Assembly (NCBI GenBank): GCA_009733775.1
Contig: WOGZ01000030.1
Location: 124,001-188,000 of the forward strand
DNA from: Alectoria sarmentosa
Taxonomy: Eukaryota; Ascomycota; Lecanoromycetes; Lecanorales; Parmeliaceae
Direction: 5' to 3'
Length of the DNA: 64,000 bases
The position numbers and the translations under genes are program-made. How positions within the stretch are numbered: the stretch's first letter is position 1; the number at the start of each line of letters is the position of its first letter. Positions 21,776 to 35,084 of the stretch are shown one piece after another. A model generated the notes under the pieces. It was given only the letters and a program-made list of their open reading frames with translations. It did no database searches and was not told the origin of the DNA.

Positions 21776-24694
21776 TCAATAGACATAATACGTCTGCGCC
21801 AGTGGCAATTCTGTGGCAGGTTCGGCTTTACAAATCACTCCATCTGCTTCGACGATCTAGATTTTTGATTCTTTGCATCAGTGCGTTTGGCATCAAAGGT
21901 GACGAGATTACTCACGTATGTTTCAGGGTCCACCTTCATCTTTGGCATTAAATCGTTGTACTTCATATCCTTCTTGCCAATATTCCTGCAATTCTTTACA
22001 ACCTCAATCCGTTTGCGCAATTGGTACGTCTGGACGGTCCCAGTATCGACAGAGGCTTTGGACACAAAGGTAATGGATGTTTGGGGGACGAAAGTCTGCC
22101 ACGGAGAATATAAGTTCGAGGGCGAAAAAGGGATCTGGATTACGATGCGTGGTTACTTACGGCAAACATTGGACGCATTAAAACTGGTTCAACCGTGGGG
22201 ATGGATGCGTTAGGATCTCCCTGAACGCGCATCAGCAAGGTGGGTGCATGCATGCCGAACGAATGAAAGTAACGCACCATTTGCATATGGGATATCATGC
22301 CACTTTTTATGACCATTGTGGGCTTCGTCCCGAAGTTGGCCGGATTCCAGAGGACAAGATCTGCCAATTTGCCAATTTCGACGCTTCCAATCATATGACC
22401 CATACCTTGGGTGATTGCGGGATTGATCGTATATTTGCTGATGTACCTCTTGACTCTGAAGTTATCTGCTCCTGTACCTTCATCTTCCTTAAGGGTGCCA
22501 CTCTGTAATTTGTTCTTATGTGCAGTGTTCCAGGTCCGCAATATGACTTCCCCACAGCGACCCATTGCTTGCGAGTCAGAAGACATCATACTGATAGCGC
22601 CGAGGTCGTGCAGAACATCCTCAGCAGCAATTGTCTCCGCACGAATACGTGATTCCGCGAAAGCGACATCTTCAGGGATGTTCTTCGATAAATGGTGACA
22701 CACCATTAGCATATCCAGATGCTCATCGAGGGTGTTGCGAGTATAAGGCCGGGTAGGGTTAGTACTGCTAGGAAGAACATTGCCGTGTTCGACAACGGAG
22801 ATGATGTCAGGTGCATGTCCTCCTCCTGCGCCTTCAGTGTGATAGGTGTGAATTGTCCGATCTTTGAAAGCCTTGATTGTTTGCTCGACGAACCCTGACT
22901 CATTAAGCGTGTCCGTATGGATCAGGCATTGCACATCATGCTCGTCACAAACACTGAGACATGTATCAATGGCGGCTGGAGTCGTACCCCAATCTTCATG
23001 CAGCTTCAAACCTGCGGCTCCTGCGATGCACTGCTCTTGCAGGGCTCGAGGACCGCTATCGTTGCCTTTGCCTGTAATTCCAAAATTTATGGGAAGCTCA
23101 TCACAGGCTTGAAGCATCTGGCGCATATGGGTTTTTCCGGGTGTACAGGTTGTTGCATTAGTACCTGTACTCGGGCCTGTGCCTCCCCCAAGCATGGTTG
23201 TGATGCCCGAAGCCACAGCCTCGTGTGCTTGCTGGGGGCATATGAAATGAATATGGGAATCCATACCACCAGCTGTAATTATCTTGCCCTCACCTGCGAT
23301 GACATCCGTGCTGGAACCTACTACCATGGCCGGGTCAACTGCATCCATGACGTCTGGATTGCCAGCTTTGCCGATGCCAACGATGACCCCGTTCTTGATA
23401 CCGATGTCGGCCTTGACAATTCCACTCCAGTCCACGATGAGAGCATTCGAGATGACAGTATCCAAAGACTCAAAGTCCGAACGGCCACTAGCCTGACCCA
23501 TACCCTCTCGCAATGTCTTCCCTCCACCAAAAGTTAATTCGTCGCCGTACACAGTATAATCTTTCTCGACCTTGATCCACAAGCTTGTCGAGCCCAATCG
23601 CACAGTATCGCCAACTGTCGGTCCAAACATGCCGTTGTATCCCTCGCGGCTCATTGTGAAAGGGTCGATGTGAGCGCTATCTCCAGCGGGCTGTGGTGTA
23701 TGAGCAAATCCTCCCTCCTGTAACCTTTTCAAAATCTCATCTGCGCGAGAAAGGTCGATGGAGCCAGAAGCTAATCCATTCCCGCCTCTAATGATCTTCT
23801 TCCCTCCGATCTCAACGCAAGTGACAGTCTTTGTGTCTCCCGGCTCAAACCGAACGGACGTTCCCGCAGCAATATCGAGGAAGTAGCCATAAGCCTTGAG
23901 GCGGTCAAAATCTAGTTGGGGGTTTGCTTCGATCAAATGATAGTGAGAACCAACCTAGGTCCACGTTCAGCGAGTGAAAAGGTCTGGCATGAGACACAGC
24001 ACGCGTACTTGTATGGGCCGATCTCCCTTGCTAACGATCTTCAGCGTCATCCTTTTCCTGCCCTCTTTCACTGCAATTCTTCCCTCCTTGACTGATATAA
24101 CAACTCCAGGCATTTTCTCGGCATCATAATCTTGGGGATCTGGTAGCGGGAAGAGGTCCGTCGCAGGAATGGGGAGAAAACTGCCGTATAAGGCTTTCTC
24201 CAGATCGCCATCATCAGAACTAACCGGATGATGAACTGTCACGAGATATGTGCCACTGGGGAATGTACCCTCAACCATGAGCTCGGCGAGAGAATGAACA
24301 ACAGATGGGAGGACATGACGCCTGCCAAGCATGGTTTTACCGAATGACATGAGGTCTGCCACAGAGTGATTGCCATCACGGATGAGCTGCGTGATCAGTA
24401 TCGGTAGTGTCTACGAGCACCTGTGCAGGGAAGATACCTCTTGCAGATTATTAGCAATCAAAGCCTAGTATTTCAATTCATTAGATATATGAAGAAGACG
24501 ATAGTTGGCCAGGCCAAGCATACGGTGGCCTCTGCATGGTTCAATTTGACTCCGCGAGCGAGTCTACGCTGAGCCAGCAAGCCCAACTGAGAGGTGACGA
24601 GCTTGTCGAGCTGTGTGGAGAGGATATCAGCGCCAGGCCAAGGGAGAAGATACACAATTGGTGGGAAAGATACCTCTTTTGGTACGAGATGCAT
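21776..24694 (-). CDS. urease, single-chain eukaryotic type, 855 aa
   Basis: Hydrolyses urea to ammonia and carbamate at a di-nickel centre in the cytosol. It needs UreD/F/G-type accessory proteins, which are not in this window. Exons (minus order): 24694-24674, 24610-24524, 24464-24438, 24386-24009, 23954-22161, 22095-21916, 21856-21776. All introns are GT..AG, 51-65 nt, and all junctions are phase 0. The chain fuses gamma (N-terminal ~120 aa, MHLVPKELDKL), beta and alpha domains as in plants and fungi. Nickel ligands are H405 and H407 (DSHIHF), carbamylated K488 (GLKLHEDWG), H517 (IHTDT), H543 (YHTEG) and D631 (SSDSQAMGR). The flap cysteine is C590 (MVCHHL). Each is two less than in jack bean urease, which supports the exon model. 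It ends ..LAQTYYVY. The start ATG overlaps a GATA-factor-type TGATAA (24694-24699) and another TGATAG lies at 24930. Nitrogen control is therefore possible but unproven. Confidence 0.97.
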
Positions 24695-25223
24695 GATAAT
24701 ATAAGTGGATCAGTGGGATTTGCGCACCCCTCACTGTCATGCTTTGGCGATTACGACCAGATGTGACCTTCAATCTGCAACAAGTACCTCATTCGTACTC
24801 GGTAAGAAAGGTGGGGGAGGTGGGGTTGCCTGCAGGAAATGCCGCGGGGCACTCAAAAGGATCGACACCAGCCAGAAGTGCTAGCGACCTCTCTGTTTTG
24901 CGGCCATAGCTGTTTGTCAAAATCATCAATGATAGCGGTAAGTTATGATGACTCTAATCGCTCGATATACAACGCAGTGCTTCCATGTTTGTTTCGATGA
25001 ACTCTTGGTTTAGAAGCACGATCGCCAGTAAGCCATGGAGGAAATGAGACCAGTAAACGCCCTCAGCTCACCGCATGAACGAGCCTCGCGTCGCTGTACA
25101 TACCCCTATTCATCAAGATCCTTTGTGCTCTCGGCATTTTGAGTACATCTTCAGCCCACAAGAACACTCAGGGTACCTGGATCAACTTCTGGATCATATA
25201 CGGACGTTGACCGACAATGGAGC
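24695..25223. other. intergenic: urease promoter and 3' UTR of the HMG-box gene
   Basis: Both flanking genes are on the minus strand, so this is the urease upstream region. It contains HGATAR-type sites (TGATAA at 24694, TGATAG at 24930) and no coding exon that I can support. Confidence 0.55.
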
Positions 25224-26624
25224 TCATGCTTCGGCTGCTTCGCTCTTCCGTTTCCTTCCCTTCTTCTTCTGCTGCTTCTGCTGGCTATCTTGGCCTGTCA
25301 GCTTGGGCGGTGAGCTCGGCGGCTCGGCAACTGTCTCCTTGTTCGACTCAGTCACATCTCCGGTACCTTTCGTCTCCTTCTTCTTCGAAGCCTTTTTCCT
25401 CTTCTCGGGTGATGTCTTCTCGGGAGATTGTGAGGTCGACTCAGTAAGTACTGGCTCAGGTGCCTTTGCCAGGGTCTGTTTCGCCGATGATGGCTTCCTT
25501 TCTGCCGTATTCTTGGCAGTCTTCTTTCGCTTGGGAGAAGGAGCTTTGACTGGCTCAGGAGAGTCTTCGTCAGATGTAGTGGATGAATCGCTGTCGTCTT
25601 CTTCGTCGATATTGCCAGGATCGAGATCGGCCGGTGCAGGTATCTTGCCATCCTTCTTTGTGGTTTCATAAAGCTTTTTGGCTTCGGCGTCACTGATCTC
25701 TGGGATTGGTTTGCCTGCTTTGTACGCATCCGTTTGAGCCCTGTAGCGCGCAAAGTTGACCGCATATCTATATTGCCATTCCTTTGAACAAGAATTAGCA
25801 CAATGAACGCGTAAGCATCAGTCAGAGACGGCCCATCTTACACTTTTGTCCTTGTCGGTCATCTCTCGCCATCTCCGTCCTCCCTCGTCTTGAACCTCTT
25901 TAGCTGTATGGCCTGACCCCATTTCGGTCGCAATAGCTGGTCGGGCAGTCTGCAAGTACAAGAAGAATGGGGTTAGGGCGCGCTTGGGCGCATTTTTGTC
26001 GTGTGGAGCTCTCTTCCTCTTCTTGCCTTCTGGGGGAGCTTCGATGGTTGGGGCAGGCGTAGGGCCACGGCCACCGAAAAGGCCGTTCTCACCACTCAGA
26101 GGATTGGATATGTTCAGCTGCTCAAGAGATGAAGCACTGCCTCGGCCAATGACTGTGTCCGTGTGCGCGATGTACGCGCGTGAGAGATCCGAGACTGCCG
26201 ATTGAAGGGTGGCTAAACCAGTGACCACCTTAGGCGCAATAGTCAGCTGACCTTGCTCGTCGGGATTGATAGCGCCGCACATGATATTGTGAACAAGCAT
26301 GTATGCTATGTTGCAAACATTTTGGCAAGGCAGAGTAAGGAGATGAACGGCTTGTAGTGCCTCGTCGCGTTGATCGCGACTCATATAGTGCTGAGGTGGA
26401 GGCATTATAGAAATGAGGTGGTGGTGGGAGTGCGGTGGGGCTCAGTGGTTGTGGTCAGACGCGGTGAGGTTGTGAAATGGACGAGTCGAGTCGCGACAAA
26501 GCCATAGTTGTGACAGGAAATAAGTGAAGCTTACCGAGTTCCTGGTGCGGACAAAATCCTCAACACTGATCTGTAGACTTCCAGAGTCCTTTGGCTTCTC
26601 TTCGGCCTTCTTGGGACGCGCCAT
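25224..26624 (-). CDS. HMG-box DNA-binding protein, 344 aa
   Basis: Probably a nuclear architectural DNA-binding protein that bends DNA through one HMG box. Exons (minus order): 26624-26535 (30 codons from MARPKKAEEK), 26228-25842, 25781-25224 (TGA). The introns are 306 nt (26534-26229) and 60 nt (25841-25782), both GT..AG with CTGAC-like branch sites. Joined exons read ..VEDFVRTRNS|VVTGLATLQSAV.., a helical N-terminal domain. A basic patch KKRKR follows at ~99-103, then the HMG box at ~110-182 (NAPKRALTPFFLYLQTARP.., ..GRRWREM.., ..WQYRYAVNFARYRAQ). An acidic/Ser stretch occupies ~208-225, and the long Lys/Ser/Pro tail ends KKKGRKRKSEAAEA, a likely nuclear localisation signal. The box is the non-sequence-specific type by its fungal context. 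The first intron also contains an in-frame ATG (26405-26403) open into exon 2, so an alternative start is possible. Confidence 0.88.
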
Positions 26625-27182
26625 GATGAGTGTTCTTGATGAGTGTTATGGTGTAAACAAACGTCGATGCGGGTGGAGGATTTCGGTAGAGATGATGTTA
26701 TGGGAAGAAATTTCGGGGGGCCGGGTGCCCTTAAGAGGGACTTCGTTGTTAGCCGGGAGCCCAAGACCAAGCCCTAGCAACACCTTATCTACCCTATCGC
26801 AGGGCGTCCTGGATGCTCACTCCCCACTTCCTTAAGCGAGACACCGCTGTAGACCTTCCAATGCAGAAAGTACTAAGGGGCCAAGACACCCGTAACCAGC
26901 CCAAATGCCGCTATTAGCCCTAATACATTAGGCTCTTTGACATTATTTTCATGCACAAGTGGCCGAGTCTCTGCCCTCGAAACCGGCCAACCCGCCAACC
27001 TTGCCTCTTCTTATCCTCCCAACAGACCGGAATTGCACCCACACGTGGAACTTGCTGCGATTAGCGGTTACTCCCATAACGGAATTTCCGACAAGGCACC
27101 AAATTTTTCTGTGCTCCAACTGTACCTAGCATAATGGTGTGTCCAGTTTACGTGCAAACCCCTGAAAAGCGTTTATGCCTCG
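26625..27182. other. upstream region of the HMG-box gene up to the repeat boundary
   Basis: Promoter-side DNA of normal composition. No supported gene. It ends abruptly at the LTR edge at 27183. Confidence 0.55.
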
Positions 27183-27292
27183 TGTCAAAATTCAGGTCAC
27201 GTGACGGGCGCATCGCGCCCGTAGCATAGATCGCACTTTCCTCCGTAACACTTTTAAAATAATACAATTAAATGTTCTACATCATATTTTGT
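27183..27292 (+). repeat. 5' LTR of Copia copy I, at the edge of the gene island
   Basis: Starts TGTCAAAATTCAGGTCACGTG and ends near CATATTTTGTA. About 6 bp at its right end is missing relative to the other copies. It keeps a CACGTG box, a GC-rich inverted repeat ACGGGCGC/GCGCCCGT (27204-27211 and 27215-27222), and is the least mutated LTR of its family here. Confidence 0.8.
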
Positions 27293-27790
27293 AAATTCGA
27301 ATTTACTCGACGATCGTTATAAGTAGGTATAATTAATTTATTTATTATTATAATTATAACTGTTTTTAAAGATTTTATGCTCATCGCAATAAAAATAATT
27401 TATAATAAAAAAATAATTATTCATTTTTTTGAAATAAGCAATTTTCATTTGCAAAATAATTTTTAAATTTAAATAATTATAATTCGAAACTCGAAAAATT
27501 GAAAATCTTTTAATTTTTGACGAAGTGAAATAATTTACTTTTAATCGAGCTCGCATACGATCGTGCGATTAAATTATAATAACATCTTTATAACATTGTT
27601 AATTTTTTTGTATAAAACACATTAAATAAAGAAAAAAATGCGTTTTTGTTTTTATAACATTTTATTAAATTAACGATTTATATCTTTAACGATATATCGA
27701 ATAAATTAAATAAATTAAATAATTGAATATTAACATTATTATCAATTTGATTATCGTTCAAAATAATTTAAAGTTAATTAATTATGTATT

Positions 27791-27989
27791 TGTTACGAGT
27801 ATAAAATCGGCGATCAGCATTATTTTATTAAAAAGCATTTATCTTGTCGAGATATTTATCTTATTTAATAATTACATTTATTATAAAAATATCTCGTCAA
27901 GTTTATGACTTGATAAGTTTATATAAATAATTAATTTCGTAACAAAGAATCAATTATTTATATTATATCAAAAATTATTGCTTTTAGCA
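27791..27989 (+). repeat. 5' LTR of Gypsy-2
   Basis: 199 bp, TGTTACGAGTATAAAATCGG to TTGCTTTTAGCA, preceded by GTATT. Confidence 0.88.
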
Positions 27990-30094
27990 ATTTGATAATA
28001 ACATCGATTTTTTTATCAATACTTTTTTGCTTAATAAATAGATTCGATTATTAATTTACTCTCTTTCGATAAACATTAATTATTTCATTATTTTATGAAT
28101 ATAATATTATAATTTATCAATTTTCCGTTTTTAAGAACTTTTTAATAACGTTTTAATAAGCTAATTTCTCATAACGTAATTATTTAAACTTAATAATTAC
28201 GAAATTTCGTTAATTTCGATCATTAATTTAATGATCTCATTAATTTCATTACTCGATTAATTATTAATGATTTTACGAAGAATATTTTAAGATCTATCAA
28301 AGCATCTTTTATAATTATTATAAAATAATAACGTGTTCGATCAAGGTTCTCATTATTCGATTCGTTTATCGAATTATAAAAACAAATTTGATTATAAAAT
28401 TAAGCTATCGATCGAATAATAATTAAATTATTCGTTTATAATTTTGAAATAATTATTACGCAATTACGCCGTCTTTTCGAAGATCCTTTTTTTATAAAAA
28501 ACATTTTTTACATTTCTCGATTTATCATTCCTTCGAGATCGATAAGCTTTATCTTTATCGATTCGTTAAAAAACATTAATTAAATTATCAAAATTACATT
28601 AATCGAAGAAGCAATTTACATTTATTTTATCGAATCAAATATGTTTTCGAAAGATCTTTGATAAAATATCGAATTCTCGCAATAACAATGAGCGGCGTTA
28701 TAAGATTTATTAAGAAATATTAATGTTTAACAAAATCCTTTTAATCCTTTAAATTCATTTGAAAATAATGTTATCGATGACGATGTTAATTCATTTTCTC
28801 AATTAAGGTTTAATGATATCGAATATTTCGATTTTGTTATAAAAAGAGAAGAATTAATTGTTATTATAAAACGTTATATCTTATATCAAAACGTTTATAT
28901 TTTTATGAATTATTTAAAGAATGTCGTTATTAATAAGAATAACGATAAAGTTTAAAAAGTCTTATTAATTTGCTTTCGCGACGAAACATTTATTTAATAT
29001 TTTACGAAATTTATCGAGTTTGAAAAAACGTTATTGAAAATAACATTTTTAAAAATATAATTTGATTTTTTGATCAAGAGATTCAAGGAACGGGTTTTCG
29101 TCGTCATTTAACATTTATAAACGAAATGATATTTTTTGAACGATGTTAAAAATGAAAAATTCTCGAAAGTTTATATTTAAAACATTTTTAAATAAGCGAA
29201 GATCGTCGAATTTTTTTTTATTTACAATCAACTTATCGTAATATGAAACACTTTAACATTAAAGTTTCGATGTGATATCTCGAAACTTACGTCGTCGATT
29301 ATTTTAAGATAATTTCTAAATTAAATCGATATTAAATTTAACATTTGATTTGAAATGATTCGATAATAAAATCGTGTTTTTTAATAATAAGTTAATAAGA
29401 AAACGTTATTATCGAAATAATTTGATTAATATAATAATAATCGTTAAAATGAAGTTTTTGAATCATCGTTTTCTTCTTTTTAATAATTTTAATAATTTTA
29501 TTAAGAATTTTCGTCGAGATATAATAATTATGAAAACATATTTGTTAATTAATTTTATTAATTATATTAATAAGTTTCGCAAAATTCTCGATAAATAAAT
29601 CTTACTTTATTTATTTTTCAACAATCTTTATAAATTATCGAAAAAAAATCGTCAAATTTCACGAATTAATCTTCGAATCAATAAAATCCTCATTATAAAA
29701 ATAATAATAATAATTTCGAAAAATAATCAAACAAATCAAATAACGTCGACGATTTTTTTAATTATAATTAATAACGTTTTTTATGTTAATAAGACACAGT
29801 TTATCAAATTAACGAGAAAAAAACTTTAAATGCTATCGATTATAAATTCGAAATCATTTTGAAAGAAAATTCTCAAAAAGAATTTTAATTAAAATCGAAT
29901 AATTATTATATTAATGAAAATCTTAATTATTAAGGTATTAACCTCGCTCGAAAGATGAGACGTTTGAATATTTTATTGAAATTATATTTATTATTGTCTC
30001 TGACGCGAGCATTGTTATTAATTATCGATATCGACGTTATCATGCCGCTTTTCTTTTCAAAAACGAATTTCATAATCATTTTAATAACGTTAAT

Positions 30095-33000
30095 ATGAGT
30101 CGTCAAGTCAGATTTTTTTCATGTTTTAAATTTTTAAATAAAAATCCTTCGATATTTTCGATGACATTTGAAGATTTAATTTTTATCGAAATTATTTCGA
30201 AAATTTTCGTTATTATCGAAATTAACACGAAAATTTCGTTTGTTTTTGTTATCATAAAAGTTTCGTTTATTGTCAAAATTTCGATCGAACAATTCAAGAA
30301 AATTATTAAGTTTTTAATTAATTTAATTTTCGACGTTAACATTAAATATGTTTTTTAATAATATTATTATATTAAGACATCGATCGATTTATTATTCGAA
30401 TAAAAAAAGATTAATTGTTTCGATATCGAATGTTTCATTATCTTAATAAATCGAGTTTTTTTAAAAAAAAATAACGTTAATTTATTTACTAAAACAATGA
30501 TAAATTTTATTATGATATGTGGTCTTGAATTTAATAAGTATGAGACGTCGAAATATGTAATTTCCTCGCTTTATCTTTCGAATAAAGATGTTATTGTTAT
30601 GTTAACATTTCGAGAAATTCATATCGTTAATAATCTTAAAATAAATATTTTGATAAATATGAATATTATAATGTTAAAACAAATCAATATTTTAACATCT
30701 TAATTAAAAGTCAAAATTGATAATTATAATATTATCGTTTTTATCGAAATTCGTATTAAAAGTCGTGTTGTTTTTTATTCGATACACGTAGAAAGGTTTA
30801 TTATTATTTTTCGCACATTTAATTAACGATTTCAATGTATTATGTTAATTTATCAAATCGAGATTTCTTTTTTGAGTTTGATCAATTAGATATCACGTTT
30901 TATACGCATTTTATCGACTCTTTTCTTTATGTTATTTTAATAAAAAACGACTCGAATCATTATATCAAGATTTTTAAAAATTATCGTTTTAATATAATTC
31001 AAAAAGTCGATTTCGATAATTATTATCATATCACATTTGAAAAGACAAATGTCGTCGAAATGATTAATCGTCGTTTTTAAAAGAAACATCAATAAGATTG
31101 AATTAAAAGAGTTTTCAAGAAATTTGTCATTACTTCTATTATCGCTTTATTAATTATAACATCTTTTACGATATTTAATTCGACGACTTTTATTTTTATA
31201 ATTTTAATTACGTTATCGAAAGTTTTTTCGACGACGTCGAAAATTCTTTCAAACATTATCTCGAAAGTTTTTTCAAACATTATTTCGAAAATCGTCGTCA
31301 TTTTTATTATTATAAATTTTATCATATTTAACGAAATAATGATTTATGATAATTGTTTGAAAATTAAAATTATTATCGAAAAATTTCTCGAATTTTGAAA
31401 AGAAAATGATTTTATCGAGTTTTTAAAATAAAAATGAATATGTATTTTTTTAAAATTCGATTAAAAAGAACACGTCTCGAAAATTATTAAAATTTATTCT
31501 TTTAATATCGATTCTCGAGAAATTATCGATAAGATTTTCGATAAATTTCATGATCAAAAAAGATTGAATTGAATTAACGAATTCACGCTTTTCAACTTTT
31601 TAATATTCGTGATTTATCGAATTATATTAAATGAATTTAAGAAAAGACGTGTTATTATAAATGTTTGAGATTTAAATGTAATCATTTAAATTAATATATA
31701 TCTTTTATTTTTGTAATCAGATTTAATAATATTCGTGAAAGGTTATTATTATATCATGATCATTAATTGCGTTAATTTTTTTTATTAATAACGTATATAT
31801 CTCAAAGATCGATATAAGCTTATCGTCGTCAATTATCGAAAATAAAAGATTTTTAATATAATAATTATGAATTATAAAAAAAATCTTATTTACGTTTAAC
31901 GTCAAATCGATAAGTTTTTACATTGATTTGTTTTTATTAAAATTTATATAAATGATGTGATAGTTTTTTCTCAATTTTTAACAAAGCACGTTGAACATTT
32001 ACGTTAAATATTTTAACTTTTTATCAATTTCGAAATCTTGATAAATTCTTTTAAAGCATTTCTCGAATATTTTTCGATTTAATTATTTAAATAAAAGATT
32101 AATTTTTTAAGTCTTTGAATTGTCGAGAACAAATTTCAAGTTATTTTCAAGATTTCATTTTCAAAAACGTTTTTCAAATTGAAAATTTATTTGGAAATAA
32201 TCGATTGATTATGTGATTATATCGTCGATTATGTTATTTTAATAAAATCGTTATAAGATCGAAAAATCGCGATGCTCGTTATTTTTTTCAAAATTAATTA
32301 AAAAAAAAGAACTTCGCGTTTCGAATTATATTTTAAAAATTTATTAATGTTAAATTAATTTCCTTTCAAAAAATTCAAAAAATTCAAAAGATTTTATTAA
32401 AATTATCGTTTTTAATGCATTTCGACGAGAAATTTTTTTTTTACATAAATTTTGATATTAATAGATTTGAATTTGATGTTATAATATATTATATAATTAA
32501 CGTTATAAAAATAAAAGAATTATATCCTCATCGATCGTAAATTTAATTCATATTTTTTCTTAATAAACTTTTCAAGAATGTTGAAATACGATATTAATCG
32601 ATAAAATTTGAGATCGTCGAAGTCGTTTAAGTGTTACGAAAGATTAAATATCTGATAAAATCAATTTTGAAAACGATAATATATATTAATCACGAATCAA
32701 CTCTCGAAATTGCGAGATAGATTTCGTTATTAACGTTATCGATTATTAAATTGAATTTACGTCTCATTCATGCTTCGAAATACATTTAATAGTTTAAAAA
32801 ATTGAAATTTCGTCATAAATCAAAAAAGAAACATATCATTTTAAACGTTTTATTAAGACTTTTTAATAATATTTTCATTATTACGATTATTATCGAAATA
32901 GTTTTTCATTCAATCGATGATAAACTCGATATTCTTTACAAATATGTTTATATTATTATTTCTTTTGTTGAGCTAAACTCAAAATTACGCAAATAAATTC

Positions 33001-33700
33001 TTATAATTCTTAATGATTATCGAAAGAATTCAATATGATTTAAGATGTTAATTGTTTTGAATGTTAATAAGAAAGCGAAGAAGAATGTTATTTTATTTTA
33101 TTTTTTACATAATGAGATTGAATTTGTTTGAAAGATTAATGCTTTTATCGATGATCATGTTTTTATTTTTAAAAGATTTTATGTATTCGAGTTATGTGTG
33201 TTAATTTTTTTAAAAATCGCGCATTTTAAGAATCACCTCGAATTTATTAAATGTTGAAAAAACATTTTTCGATAATAATATATTCGAAATTTTATCAAAA
33301 AACTATGAAAATATCTTCGTTATTATTTATAATATCAATTTTATTAAATATCTCGACATTTATTTTATAACTTATTTCAATTTATTTTAATATCATTTAC
33401 GTCGTATTATATTTTAATAATTGATTTTATTCTCGCCTTACCTCGATTTATTAAAAAATATGATGTTTTTATGTTAATGATTAATAAATTTTCAAGAAAA
33501 ATCATTTTAATTTTTAATAAAAGCATTTTTAACGTTGAGAAATGAGTTTTTCGATTTCTTCGTCGTCTTTAAAAAATTAATTAAAACTTATTTAAATAAT
33601 TCATATTCGATTGAGATCGAAATTTTTTTAATGAATTTTTAAAAGTAATTTTTAATAAAGTTAATATAAAGCTTTTATATTTTATCGTTTATCATTTTCA
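30095..33700 (+). pseudogene. gag-pol remnants of Gypsy-2
   Basis: In order: a protease-like stretch (30497-30703); the pre-RT spacer (30835-31080, open for 81 codons); an RT region with YIND in place of YIDD/YVDD at 31945-31956, followed by ..SQFLTKHVEHLR; an RNase H stretch (~32700-33000); and integrase (~33200-33700). Frames break repeatedly at TAA/TGA codons that replace Gln or Trp. Confidence 0.7.
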
Positions 33701-34886
33701 AATCGACGAATTTAACGAAAAAATTAATCAAATTATCGAAATAGCATTGCGTTTTTAAATGTTCACTCTCGATATTATTATTAAATAATTAAAAATAATT
33801 TCAATTATTCAAATAACATATAATAATTTTTTTTCGATTTTTTTTGACAAATTTCTTAATGAAATTATTAACGAATTTTTGTTAAATTAATTTTTGAATT
33901 TCGATGTTTATGAGAGAGAATTATTATTTAAACACATTACTCATTTAAAAATTATCGATGTTATTATTTTCGTTTAAATGAATTCGAAATTTCATTATAA
34001 TAAACGATATCAATCTTAATATTTTCGTCGAGACGATTATGTTTTATTACGTTTTTATCGAGAATATGAAATCTCTATTATTGCTTTTATTAAAAGAAAA
34101 TACGATTTATAATTCATCGATTCTTTCAAAATCCTTAAGTAAATAAAACATTTAACGTATTTTTTCAATATTCTCAATATTTGAAAAATGTATTTTAATT
34201 TTATAATAACATAATTGAAGTCCGTATCGAATTTAAAAGAAGATTTTATGTTAATAATCGCTCGATGTCACGCTCTGATGAATTTTCATTAATCTTCGTC
34301 AAAAGCGACATTGACGATTATAAGTTTTATTATTTTGATAAAATGTTAAATAAACGAATCATCAAACGAGATCGAAATTATGTTATAAAATATCTTATAA
34401 AATGAAAAAAAAATATGATTTTAAACATGACATATAGCGAAATATGAAAACTTTTGAAAATGTTATGAAATTAATATAAGAATATGAAAAAGGTATTGAT
34501 CAAATCGAAGTTTCGAAAATCATCAAATTTTTTATTAAAGAACTTTTCGGAAAAGTTGTTAAAGCAATTCGATAAGCTCTGACATCTTATTAAGTTTCAT
34601 TATTATTTAAACGTTAAATCTTATTAAAAGTTAAGATTTTTAACAAATTTGTTTCGAAGACCGAAATTATTTTCAAAAAAACTTCGATATTTACGACGAT
34701 AATATTTCGAAAAAGTTCAAAGATTGTCGATATTTGAGAAAGAAAGTTTCGGATTTGAAAAAGAAAGTTTCGAACGAAAAATTTTCGGCGTTATAGGAAA
34801 AAAGTTCGTGAATGTATAATTGACGTTGTTTTTTTGTTTGCATTTGTCGACGAGGACGTTAACGTCTTTTTTTGTTATTAACATAT

Positions 34887-35084
34887 TGTTACGAGTATAA
34901 GATCGACGATTAGCATTATCTTGTTAAAAAGCATTTACCTTGTCGAGATATTTATCTCGCTTAATAACTGCATCTATCATAAAGATATTTCGTCAAATTT
35001 GTAACTTGATAAGTTTATATAAATAATTAATTTCGTAACAAAAAATCAATTATTTATATTATATTAAAAATCATTACTTTTAGC
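34887..35084 (+). repeat. 3' LTR of Gypsy-2
   Basis: 198 bp, TGTTACGAGTATAAGATCGA to CATTACTTTTAGCA, followed by ATATT. Confidence 0.88.

Larger units (their letters stand above)
27791..35084 (+). mobile_element. Ty3/Gypsy retrotransposon copy (Gypsy-2), full length, RIP-inactivated
   Basis: About 7.3 kb, with LTRs at 27791-27989 and 34887-35084 (TGTTACGAGTATAA.. to ..CTTTTAGCA). Target duplication is GTATT on the left and ATATT on the right, one transition apart. Plus-strand remnants include a protease-RT spacer like fungal Gypsy pol (..DITFYTHFIDS..YRFNIIQKVDFDNYYHI, 30835-31080). RT box YIND is at 31945-31956, and an integrase core matching ..INKFSRKIILIFNKSIFNVEK lies around 33480-33540. 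All domains carry stops. Confidence 0.9.
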
